Source: Trichomonas tenax (lineage: Eukaryota > Parabasalia > Trichomonadida > Trichomonadidae). Taken from it: a stretch of DNA of 17,304 nucleotides. Each line of letters starts with the position of its first letter. The first letter of the stretch is position 1. Shown here piece by piece: positions 1 through 8,500 of this stretch. The translations under genes were made by a program, and so were the position numbers. The notes below the pieces were generated by a model. It was not told the DNA's origin, did no database searches, and saw only the letters and a program-made list of their open reading frames with translations. The stretch is from positions 1 to 17,304 of the forward strand of contig JALKBU010001070.1 in the NCBI GenBank assembly GCA_023091735.1. Direction: 5' to 3'.

Positions 1-445
1 CTGTTTATGTAAGAATAAAAATAAAATTTAAAATTAACTTAGTTTTTCCCACTATATATATTAGTTATTGTCCCCACTATATATAGTTACAAAAATTGGC
101 ATACACCCCCCAAACATATACTACTACGAGTGTTTATTGGAAAAAATCTCGATTCTTTTTCAAAGTCCATGGTTTTAAAGTTTTGATCAATTTTTAAGCG
201 AGAGATATTAATGAATCCCCTCTAATATGCTATGTGCAATGAATCAAATATCATTGTAAATCTAGATCTTTCTATCTTGAAAAGCATCAAATTGTAGGAA
301 ATACGTTTTTTAGATAAGCTCATAGAATATTTTGAGAGCCTATATTTGGCCATAGCGGACCATTAAAAATATATATTTTATTTTCGAAATAAATGAAAAG
401 AGAGTATTAAATGAAAAATAGTGTAATAAATTTATACTGCGACAA
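1..445. other. AT-rich intergenic DNA, no gene seen
   Basis: No supported reading frame. Two short C-run plus TATA-like strings, CCCACTATATATA near 48-61 and CCCCACTATATATAG near 72-87, lie close together, followed near 104-135 by a C-run and TATACTACTACGAGTGT. A related string recurs near 10005-10032. Confidence 0.5.
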
Positions 446-705
446 TCATTTCAACATGAAATTTGGTAAAAACCGTATTAAATTCGAAATAAAATTTTGA
501 AAACAATGAATTGTGGTGTTTACTTCGGAATTATCCATAGGAATGCAGTATGTAGATACAGTTTGTGATATTTTCTTTCTTGGACTTACTGAATTTAGGC
601 TTGAACTTGAATTACTTGGATAAACAACGGATTTTTCTTTTGGATTGGCCTGATCATATGGCCTTGTATGTTATGTGAATCCGAAGAAGAAGTATTAAAG
701 TGAGT
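446..705 (-). pseudogene. Possible decayed Ser-rich coding remnant
   Basis: I do not recognise a family. On the minus strand one frame is open from about 665 to a TGA at 446-448 (about 72 codons) and reads like protein rather than random AT-rich DNA, with stretches such as PSNSSSSLNSVSPRKK and ISQTVSTYCIPMDNSEV. Just upstream a second frame (to about 705) reads FNTSSSDSHNIQGH and could join it by a single frameshift. Ser-rich, basic tails of this kind occur at the ends of many protozoan kinases, but no catalytic motif is visible, so that is only a guess. No start codon or Inr is evident. It could be chance; a protein-level search with frameshift tolerance would decide. Confidence 0.22.
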
Positions 706-959
706 CTAAGCTAAATGCCAAATTTTACCCTTAAACCTAAACTCGACCCCTTATCCACTAATTGGTTTAACATTATATTGATTCGCAATTCCTATCATTT
801 TGGGTTTGAAGGATAAAGGGCACTTAATTAATTCCGTTAAACTACTTTATTCCGATAAAGTCCACTCTTTTGCGATTTTGACAATGAAAATAGCATTTAT
901 AACATACAGAGAACCCAAATATGCAATAAAATAGAGTTCTTGCAAAAAACGAGTAAAAA
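706..959. other. Upstream region of the polyampholyte gene
   Basis: No gene seen. The bases just before the ATG at 960 are A-rich (GAGTAAAAA then ATG). No TCA-type Inr is present within 30 nt, so the promoter is not evident from sequence. Confidence 0.35.
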
Positions 960-2210
960 ATGTCGTCGGACGAAGGAAGCGTTCAACTCGATCAAAACCA
1001 CGAAGAAAGTGAAAATTACGATGCTGCATCAGCCGATGAGAAAACGAAGGATGAAAATTCAACGAAGGAAGGCGAAAATAAGGAAAAATCAGAATCTCAA
1101 TCTGAAGATAAAGAGAAGAAAGACAAAAAGCAAGACAAACACAAAGATGACGGCAACAATGAGAAATCAGAAGATTTAGGCAAAGATAAAGAATCAGAAG
1201 ATGGGAAGAGAGAGAAAAAGAAGGATAAAAAGAAGGAAAAGGACGAAGATAATGATAAAGATACTGAGGGAGAGGATAAAAAAGAAAAGAAGAAGAAAGA
1301 TAAAGATAAAAAGGATAAAAAGAAGGATAAGAAAGACAAAAATGACGATGGTGATGATAAAGACAAAGAAAAAAGCGAAAAGGATGATTTAAATGATGAA
1401 GAAAAAGAAAAGAAGAAAGACAAGAAGAAGGATAAAAAGAAAGACGAAGAAGGCAAATCTGAAGAGGACGAAAACGAAGACAAGGAAAAGAAGAAAGATA
1501 AGAAGAAGGACAAGAAGAAAGATGACGATGTAGAGAAGAAAGAAAACGATGCCGAAGATGACAAGGAAAAGAAAGAAAAGGAGAAGGATAAAAAGAAGAA
1601 AGACAAAAAGAAAGATGATGAAGATGAAAAGAAAGACGATGATGAAAAGAAGGAAAAGAAGAAAGACAAGAAGAAGAAAGACAAAAAGAGAGATGAAGAT
1701 GATGAAGATAAGGAGAAAGATGATGCCGATGATGATGAAAAGAAGGAAAAGAAGAAAGATGACGACGAGAATGGAGAGGAAAAGGAAAAGAAGAAGAAAG
1801 ACAAGAAGAAAAAGGATAAGAAGAAAGATGATGATGATGAGAAGAAAGAAAAGAAGAAGGATAAGAAGAAAGATGAAGATGATGAAGGTAAGGAGAAAGA
1901 TGACGAAGACGGTGAAGAAAAAGAAAAGAAGAAGGATAAAAAGAAAGATGATGAAGACAAAGACATAAAAGATAAGAAGAAAGATGACAACGATGAAAAG
2001 TCAGTAAAGAAGACGGAAGATAAACAAAAAGTTGAAAAGAAACCAGAAGAGCCTCGATCTAAGCCTGAGTCAAAGAAGGAAGATAAACAGCCAGAAGAAG
2101 TCGCAATCACTAAGGATCCTGAAGACTCTAAGACAAGGAAAGTTGAAACGATGCCTTCTCCAGAAGAACCACCAAAAGCAAAGAAGCAATCCAGATGTTG
2201 CAGAATTTAA
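960..2210 (+). CDS. Lys/Asp/Glu-rich polyampholyte with C-terminal CCRI
   Basis: An intact 416-residue frame from ATG 960 to TAA 2208-2210. I do not recognise a named family. Residues 1-90 are acidic and Ser/Glu/Asn-rich; residues about 90-345 are an irregular repeat of KKDKKKD and DDDE blocks, almost purely K, D and E; residues about 345-410 are Lys/Glu/Pro-rich. The protein should be disordered or a long charged helix, with no signal peptide or membrane segment. Its only two cysteines sit at positions -4 and -3 of the terminus (KAKKQSRCCRI), after a basic patch. Known C-termini of this kind are Rab-type CCXX and CAAX prenylation sites, although Arg at -2 is unusual for CAAX. I infer a possible lipid-anchored charged tether. 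The fully open Ser/Phe-rich frame on the opposite strand is a consequence of the GA-rich composition. Confidence 0.8.
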   Translation: MSSDEGSVQLDQNHEESENYDAASADEKTKDENSTKEGENKEKSESQSEDKEKKDKKQDKHKDDGNNEKSEDLGKDKESEDGKREKKKDKKKEKDEDNDKDTEGEDKKEKKKKDKDKKDKKKDKKDKNDDGDDKDKEKSEKDDLNDEEKEKKKDKKKDKKKDEEGKSEEDENEDKEKKKDKKKDKKKDDDVEKKENDAEDDKEKKEKEKDKKKKDKKKDDEDEKKDDDEKKEKKKDKKKKDKKRDEDDEDKEKDDADDDEKKEKKKDDDENGEEKEKKKKDKKKKDKKKDDDDEKKEKKKDKKKDEDDEGKEKDDEDGEEKEKKKDKKKDDEDKDIKDKKKDDNDEKSVKKTEDKQKVEKKPEEPRSKPESKKEDKQPEEVAITKDPEDSKTRKVETMPSPEEPPKAKKQSRCCRI

Positions 2211-2214
2211 TTTC

Positions 2215-2218
2215 TAAA
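2215..2218 (+). promoter_or_regulatory. Candidate TAAA poly(A) signal
   Basis: TAAA lies 4 nt after the stop codon of the polyampholyte gene. In T. vaginalis UAAA at or just after the stop is the known polyadenylation signal. The motif is short and common in AT-rich DNA, so position is the only support. Confidence 0.4.
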
Positions 2219-2445
2219 TATCCATGAATAATTCTTATTGTTTTTAAAATAATATTTTATGTGATAACAAAAACAGAATATGGAAATATATATATTATAA
2301 ATCCTAATCCGTGTGCTTTGAACAATAATCGTTTTGCATTGTGGATTCATTAAAGATATGAATGTGTCATAGCTTTCATAGATAAGAAAACTGATGTTGC
2401 CAAATGTTTCATATGGATATGCTCGTGTGACAAAAATTGTTATTC

Positions 2446-2994
2446 TCATTCAAAGATTACGTTTTTCAATGATGACGTAAGATTCAGTAAATTGGCATGT
2501 ATTGAAGAAACATTTACTGGGAAATATAAATTCTTTAACCTTTTGCAGCTACCTGTATTAAATGCTTCAAGACATTCAGGTAATATGAGATTTTCTGAAT
2601 ATTGGCATGCACCAATACATGCAACACTTATTGTTTTTACATTTGTTTTAGATAAATCCAATGTTACTAAATTAGAATATGCATAAAAAGCATAATTAGC
2701 AAGCTAGTTTAATGATTGAGTAAAATTTAATGTTCTAAAGCTGGCTCCATAACATACAAAGCTCGCATGAAATGCATAATTCAGAATTGTTTCTAACGAA
2801 TTTGGGAATTTCATGAAAAATAATTTTCCAGTGTATCTGAAAGCAAAACCATCTATTTTGGTAATAGATGTCAAAGACATATCTATAGAAGTTAAATCGG
2901 AATATGCAAAGCCCGAAATACATATTCCTTTAACAATCGTATCATTATTTGAATTATCAATGGTTACGGCTCCATTATATCTTTTATTGACTAA
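2446..2994 (-). pseudogene. BspA-like LRR_5 surface protein remnant
   Basis: One minus-strand frame reads as leucine-rich repeats of the BspA/TpLRR type across about 180 codons, with a single internal TAG at 2704-2706. Characteristic stretches are GFAYSDLTSIDMS, FPNSLETILNYAFHASF, LANYAFYAYSNLVTLDLS, LILPECLEAFNTGSC and LTSSLKNVIFE, which follow the LRR_5 pattern of an AF-x-x-C/S turn followed by L-x-x-I/L-x-hydrophobic strands. The frame is closed upstream by TAA 2995-2997 and downstream by TGA 2446-2448. There is no start codon, signal peptide or C-terminal membrane segment. BspA-like proteins are a very large trichomonad family, many of them surface proteins, with numerous pseudogenes. This copy is truncated at both ends and interrupted, so I call it a dead fragment. 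Confidence 0.75.
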
Positions 2995-2997
2995 TTA

Positions 2998-3358
2998 GTC
3001 GTTTACATTTGACTAATTGTAATTGAGCCATTGACTGAAACAAAATTATTTTCCAGCATATAAATGTCACTTTTCGCTTACATTTGGCAATTAAAAAAAG
3101 ACGGATATTTTTATCGCATCAACAATCGAACTATGAAAACTGAAATTATTTAATCTCAAATTTTATGAAAATATAAAATCAAGAAAATTTGCCAGAAATG
3201 TCAAAAATCTCCCACGACTTTAATTTATCAATATTTAGCTATTTTCATAGTTTATTAAATAAATGATTTATTAAACATTTATATCACTAGAAATAGACTG
3301 TAAAACATAAATATCAAAAGAAAATAATTGGTAAAATAGTGAGATATTAGCAATTTTT
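2998..3358. other. AT-rich spacer upstream of the phosphoesterase
   Basis: No coding signal seen on either strand. Two loosely related strings, TTTACATTTGACT (about 3002) and TTACATTTGGCA (about 3078), resemble the TTTACATGTCA motif discussed at 8924-9034. Confidence 0.4.
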
Positions 3359-3364
3359 TCATTA
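3359..3364 (+). promoter_or_regulatory. Trichomonad-type Inr (TCATTA)
   Basis: TTTTTTCATTAG immediately precedes the ATG at 3366. TCA(C/T)T(A/T) is the initiator core of trichomonad protein genes, with transcription starting at the A (here 3361), giving a 5-nt leader typical of these organisms. It is the clearest promoter in the window and fixes the start codon of the gene that follows. Confidence 0.65.
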
Positions 3365-3365
3365 G

Positions 3366-4082
3366 ATGTCAAGGAAAATTTATGCATTGAGCGATTGGCA
3401 TCTTCCACCAAACACGATGGACCAATATGGACCAGAGTGGGTGAACCACATAGACAAGATACAGAGGAACATAGTCAAAAAACTAACACCAAACGATATT
3501 TTACTTGCTCCTGGAGATATTATCAACGTAAACAATCCAGAAGTAGCAGAAAGCAGCTTCAAATTCATAGAGAGGCTTCTGTGCAAAGTTATAATATGCC
3601 AGGGCAATCATGACGTATGGGCAGATAGAAAGTTAGAAGATTTCGAAACACTCCTTCCCAAAAATGTCGTCTTTTTACGTGGAAATTCAATTGTCATTGA
3701 CAAAATGGTAATATCTGGTTCAATGTTTTGGTGTTTTAACTGTTCATTCCCTTGGGATGGACATGTTGGCATTATGAAGAGACTAACAAAACATCAGAAT
3801 GAAGAACTCGCATTGTTCAAAAAGGCTTTATCAGAATTCGAAAGATTTGATGATTCATACAAAAAAATTTTGCTTCTACACTTTCCTCCGATCTCAGACA
3901 AAGGAGAACCGAATATATTCACTGCAATGATTGAATCTGCGAAAGTTAACGTATGTGTTTATGGTCATGTTCACGGCCAAAAAGAATTTGTTCTTGGTTG
4001 TGAAACAACGATTGCAAATACTAAGTACCTACTCGTATCAGCCGACTACTGCAACTTTGATCCAATAGAAATTGAGATTTGA
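3366..4082 (+). CDS. Metallophosphoesterase (COG1768-like phosphohydrolase)
   Basis: An intact 238-aa calcineurin-like phosphoesterase. The metal-binding motifs are in order: D-x-H at D10/H12 (LSDWHLP), GD at 50-51 (APGDII), GNHD at 80-83 (GNHDVW), H172 (LLLHFPP) and GHVHG at 200-204. The segment MDQYGPEWVNHIDKI after the first motif and LVSADYCNFDP near the end match what I recall of the bacterial COG1768 phosphohydrolases, which are about this length. The substrate is unknown; the fold hydrolyses phosphomono- or diesters with two metal ions. There is no signal or membrane segment, so it should be cytosolic. The start is supported by the Inr ending 1 nt before it. The stop TGA is followed within 12 nt by TAAA at 4088-4091. 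Bacterial-type enzymes in trichomonads are often lateral acquisitions; that is an inference here. Confidence 0.9.
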   Translation: MSRKIYALSDWHLPPNTMDQYGPEWVNHIDKIQRNIVKKLTPNDILLAPGDIINVNNPEVAESSFKFIERLLCKVIICQGNHDVWADRKLEDFETLLPKNVVFLRGNSIVIDKMVISGSMFWCFNCSFPWDGHVGIMKRLTKHQNEELALFKKALSEFERFDDSYKKILLLHFPPISDKGEPNIFTAMIESAKVNVCVYGHVHGQKEFVLGCETTIANTKYLLVSADYCNFDPIEIEI

Positions 4083-4086
4083 TATT

Positions 4087-4206
4087 TTAAATTTTATTTA
4101 AATCCATCACAACTTTAACAGATTCAACAATATCGATAAGCTTCAACAAGCAATGCAAAAAACCATCATCTGATTTAGAATATGAAACAAAGCCGATTTT
4201 TGTCAT
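4087..4206 (-). CDS. Small convergent ORF, 39 aa, possible gene fragment
   Basis: A minus-strand frame from ATG (4204-4206) to TAA (4087-4089), ending 4 bp from the stop of the phosphoesterase. It starts MTKIGFVSYSKSDDGF and ends VVMDLNKI, with a hydrophobic middle (HCLLKLIDIVESV) that could be one amphipathic helix. The stop reads TAAAA, so a UAAA poly(A) signal would overlap it as in trichomonad genes. The ATG lies inside a TTTACATGACA string, a motif repeated elsewhere in the window. I recognise no family. It could be the surviving end of a longer gene or chance; there is no Inr. Confidence 0.27.
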   Translation of the reverse strand: MTKIGFVSYSKSDDGFLHCLLKLIDIVESVKVVMDLNKI

Positions 4207-4873
4207 GTAAATTAGTTATATGCCATGTAGATTAACCTTATAATTGAGCAGTCATCATAACATCAATGAATCGGCTAAAGCATTCGAGATTTAAAATACA
4301 CAGCATTCAGCCTTATGGAGTTTCTTTGTATTCAAGTTATTGAAAGAAATCATCAATCAGATTTTCGTTGCAATTCTTTAGCAAAATAATTTGTGTTTTG
4401 TAAAAAAATTTACTTGTCAACAATTTTTAAAATATGAATGTCTGAATCTAAATAGAAAAAAGGTGCATAAAGACATGAAATGCTTCACTGACACTGTAAT
4501 TCTAAGACATCCTGGCCCGGTAGTGGATTTTTCAGAGTTTTCGAACCAGAAATAGAAAGATGATCTAAAAACTAGAAATATTTCGAAAAGTTTGAAAACG
4601 TGACAACAAAATGAAATACGCTAGAATTATTATGTATATAAAGAATTAGATGTTTTTGTAATTCGATTTACATGACATATTAGTACTTTACTTGACAAAA
4701 TAGCGGAAAGGTTACAAGAAATTCAATATCGTTTCTGTAAGGGCCCCAAAACTTCATAAAAATGATTGATTCAGTGAAAGCAACTCCAAGGTATGCGATT
4801 ACTTCAACCTTTTCCAAAAATTTTGAGATGTCTCATACAACCTTTTCAAAGTGATTTTTTTTTTCAAAAATGA
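4207..4873. other. Intergenic, with TTTACATGACA-like strings
   Basis: No coding region seen. Copies of the recurring string are TGTCATGTAAA (4201-4211), TGCCATGTAGA (about 4221), TTTACTTGTCA (4409-4419), TTTACATGACA (4667-4677) and TTTACTTGACA (4687-4697). Confidence 0.4.
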
Positions 4874-5281
4874 TATTGGATAACCTCTCTCGCTATGTGC
4901 TTATGCATCTACGCCATCGGAAGGACCACAATCAATAGACTCATCTTGAAGCCTCTTTCAGCTTTTGTTCCTGTTGAAAAACAAAAGAACAAATTCGTTT
5001 ACCGTGGTTTTGACTTCTTACACTACTTCGTTTCCACTGTCTTGGAAACATTCGCATTCGCCACAAGACCGTACGCACATTGTTGGGCTTATATTTTGGA
5101 CTGCAAAGAGTACTTAAGCCAGACAGGTAACACTTTCACATGCAGCGTCCTCGAGAAGATCTACTATATCTACTTCGTTTCATACCATCTCTCTGATATT
5201 CTTTGGATTAACACTACGAACGATGTTAAAATGTTGATCTTTCACCACTTCTTCACACTTTCTTTGATCTTTCGATCATAA
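4874..5281 (+). pseudogene. TLC/LAG1 ceramide-synthase-like fragment
   Basis: The frame is open from just after a TGA (4871-4873) to TAA (5279-5281), with the first ATG at 4895 giving 128 aa. The translation looks like the first half of a TLC domain: a hydrophobic start then GRTTINRLILKPLS, a middle segment LETFAFATRPYAHCWAY, and the Lag1-type stretch YYIYFVSYHLSDILW followed by NDVKMLIFHHFFTLSLI. The adjacent histidines (residues 117-118 from the ATG) are the family's catalytic-region HH pair. Ceramide synthases acylate sphingoid bases in the ER membrane and usually exceed 280 aa; here the first membrane segment and everything after the HH helix are missing. No continuation is visible downstream and there is no Inr. 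A short expressed product cannot be excluded because the stop reads TAAAA. Confidence 0.65.
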
Positions 5282-5593
5282 AATTATTTTATTTCTTTTA
5301 TTTCAGAAATTATTTTCAAAAATGATTAAAATGAAAACTAGGCCAAGAGATTATTTTAGATTTTCTTAAAAACGGGTTGTTAATTTTTCAAAAATTAAGA
5401 TTAGTTATTGAGAAAATAAGATTCGAATTTTGCTCAAAACCAAATGATTCTTCCCCTTACTGATCTGATAATTCTTTGCTTCGATATAATTCTTTCATTT
5501 TATAACATTAAATCCTACATTTCCAAATAAATTAATTCGATATTTAAATCACTAAAAACGAATATGTTTCAACATAGAAATAAATACAAACAT
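5282..5593. other. AT-rich spacer between convergent frames
   Basis: No gene, repeat or strong hairpin recognised. It separates the TLC fragment from the 3' end of the large minus-strand gene. Confidence 0.4.
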
Positions 5594-5597
5594 TTTA
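5594..5597 (-). promoter_or_regulatory. TAAA overlapping the stop codon of the repeat gene
   Basis: On the minus strand the stop TAA is followed by A (AGAAAATAAAATG), so the UAAA polyadenylation signal known in T. vaginalis would include the stop codon. Position supports it; the motif itself is weakly informative. Confidence 0.45.
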
Positions 5598-8500
5598 TTT
5601 TCTATAGTTTCGGCCTAAAGGCTGCGAGTTGTGGAATTTCTTTTGCTTCAGAGGGAATCCATATCTATCTCTCAATGGAGTTCCTTTTGACATTGTTCTG
5701 CTGAAGAGATCATCGTCATCATCGCTGTTCGATCCTCTTATCGTGAAGCTCTCTTTATGCTTCCGTTTCTTAGGAGAGTTGTGTCTCGATAGCTTTTCTT
5801 GATCAGGTTCAATCGAGAAATCAGTGATATATTTCGATTTGTTAGGACTTGGCTGTCTTGAAAATACTTCGCTTGTTTCCGACAGTTTATGAGTGCGCTG
5901 TCTCCTGATGAATTTTCCTGTGTGTCCATCAATAGGGGTATCGCTGTCAATCGAGCAAAAATCATCATCTCCATGATCGAGTACTGTGACATTCCTCCTT
6001 TGTCTGATGTATTTTCCGGAAACAGGATCAATTGGCGTTGTACTGTCAACACTCAGATATAGTTCATCGCCATGATCCATTGATGGCTTGTTGTGTTTCT
6101 TTCGAATGAATTTACCTGACTTTGGATCTTTCGGTGTGTACTCGTCAATAGACAAATATTCACCATCTCCATGTTCAAGAATTGGTTGTTCACGACGTTG
6201 ACGAATGTATTTTTTATTGACTTTATCAAACGGCGTGAATTGATCAATAGAAAGATATTCATCATCACCATGCTCAAGAATTGGCTTATCACGTCTCTGT
6301 CGGATGTATTTTCCTGAAACAGGATCTGTTGGTGTTGAACTATCAATAGACAAATATTGATCATCACCGTGAGAAATTATCGGTTTATCACGCTTTTGTC
6401 TGATGTAATTTCCTGATTGTTGATCAACAGGAGTTGAAGAATCAATAGACAAATATTCACCATCTCCATGTTCAAGAATTGGTTGTTCACGACGTTGACG
6501 AATGTATTTTTTATTGACTTTATCAAACGGCGTGAATTGATCAATAGAAAGATACTCATCATCACCATGGGGAAGAATTGGTTTGTTGCGCTTTTGTCTG
6601 ATGTATTTGCCTGTCTTGGAATCAATTGGTGTTGAACTGTCAATGGAGAGATATTGATCATCACCATGATCGAGAATGTGTGATTGACGTTTCTGACGAA
6701 TTGGTTTTCCAGAAACTGGATCTTTTGGTGTATCTGAATCAACTGAAAGATATTCTGGATCGCCATGATCTAAGATAGCTTTATCACGTTTCTGATGAAT
6801 GACTTTGCCTGTGTGCGGATCAACAAATGTTGATGAATCAACGGAAAGATATTTGTCATCACTATGATCTAAAACTGGCTGTGAACGAAGTTTGTGAATT
6901 GTTTTTCCCGACTTCTCGTCGATTGGTATTTCACTGTCAACCGAATAATACTTATCATCCCTATGTGAAAGAATTGGCTTCGATCTCTTTTGTCCGATAT
7001 AATTTCCTGTCTTCAGATCAACTGGAGTGCTGCTGTCGACTGAATAGAAGTTTTCATCGCCGTGAAGAAGTTTAGCTTTGCGCTTTTTCTTCATTGGACT
7101 TTTGCTGCCAATGCTGTATTCATCAGCTTGATTAGTTGAGTGTCTGATTCGAATGTACTTTCCTGTCTTTGGATCGATTGGCGTATCACTGTCAATTGAG
7201 TAATAATCAGAATCATTGTGACCAAAGTTCTGACGACTTCTTGATTTTTTGTTGTCTTTCGATGGATGTCCTTCAGAATCAAATGAATATTCCTGAGAAT
7301 CGAATTGAGCTGTCTTCTTCTTATGTGTTCTTGGCTTTCTAATGTAATGTCCATCTGCATCTTTTTGTGTTGTTTCATCAACAGAGTAAAACTCGGAATC
7401 ATCGTGTAACTTGTGGCCTCGTTTTTGGCGAATTGGTTTTCCAGTCTTCTTGTTGATTGGTGTTTCTGAATCAACTGAATAATATTCATTATCATTGTGA
7501 ATCTTATGGCGATGTCTCTTTCTTTTTCCGCTGTTGTCTGATGAATAATAGTTTTCATCATTGTGCAATTTGTGTTTCCTATTCTTTCTGATGTAATCGC
7601 CTGTGATTTCATCTCTTTTTGTTTCATCGTCAACAGAATAATAGTCATTGTCATCGTGAAGAGTGTGCGAACGTTTTCTTCGAATTGGCTTATTTGTTTG
7701 AGGATCAACTTCGATATCACTTGAAACAGAATAGAATTCATTGTCGCCGTGCAATTTGTGTTGTCTTTTCTTGCGCTTTGGCTTCTTTGTCTTTGGATCA
7801 ATTGGATCGTTTTCACTTGCTGAATAATATGAATTATCGAAATGCAATTTGTGATGGCGTTTCTTTCGAATCGGTTTTCCTTCTTCAACATTGATTTGTG
7901 TTGAATTATCGAGTGAATAATATTCATCATCACCGTATGGAAGAATATTTGTGTTATTTTCGCCATATTTTGTATTGCTGTCATTGAATTTATTGATTTC
8001 ATCGTAAATGTTTGGAATTTTATCTTTAGGATAAACTTTTTTGACGACTTTCTTCTTTTTGTTGTCGAAAACGAAGTAAACACGCCTTGGCTTTGGTTTG
8101 TTCTGCTTGATTGGGATTCTCTTTACATTTGTATGACGACGGCGAATCTTTTTATGAGTGAGAGGTTCATATAAATCAATATTTTCATCAAATGAATAAT
8201 ATTCATCGCTATTTGTTACAGGCTTCTTATTTCTGTTTCTGTTATGATGTTTCTTTGGTCGTAACTGTTTAATTCCATTGTTATCGATTTTATCAATATC
8301 TGAATCGAAAGAATATTCTTGTGACTTTAATTTCCTGATTGGATGAAGATTTTTCAAGTCTACTCTATCCTCATCACTGTGAAATGAGTAATATTCATCG
8401 TTACTTTCGAATAACTTAGGTTTATTTTTTCGTAGTTGCTCGAGAGTTGTTTTCTGATTAAATGACTTTACTTTCGTTTTGAGTGATTTCTTTCTCGTTT

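Noticed and set aside
1097..2110. Ser/Phe-rich open frame of 337 codons on the minus strand
   Set aside because: It is the complement of the GA-rich polyampholyte gene; low-complexity composition keeps the opposite frame open. It has no membrane-protein or domain pattern.
3478..3495. Trichomonad intron 3' signal (ACTAACACC string) in the phosphoesterase
   Set aside because: The coding frame is continuous through it with all motifs in place, it only partly matches ACTAACACACAG, and no GTATGT-type donor pairs with it.
5738..8083. Several open frames of 90-330 codons inside the repeat gene, both strands
   Set aside because: They repeat with the 99-bp period in other frames and show no independent features; they are shadows of the 1099-aa frame.
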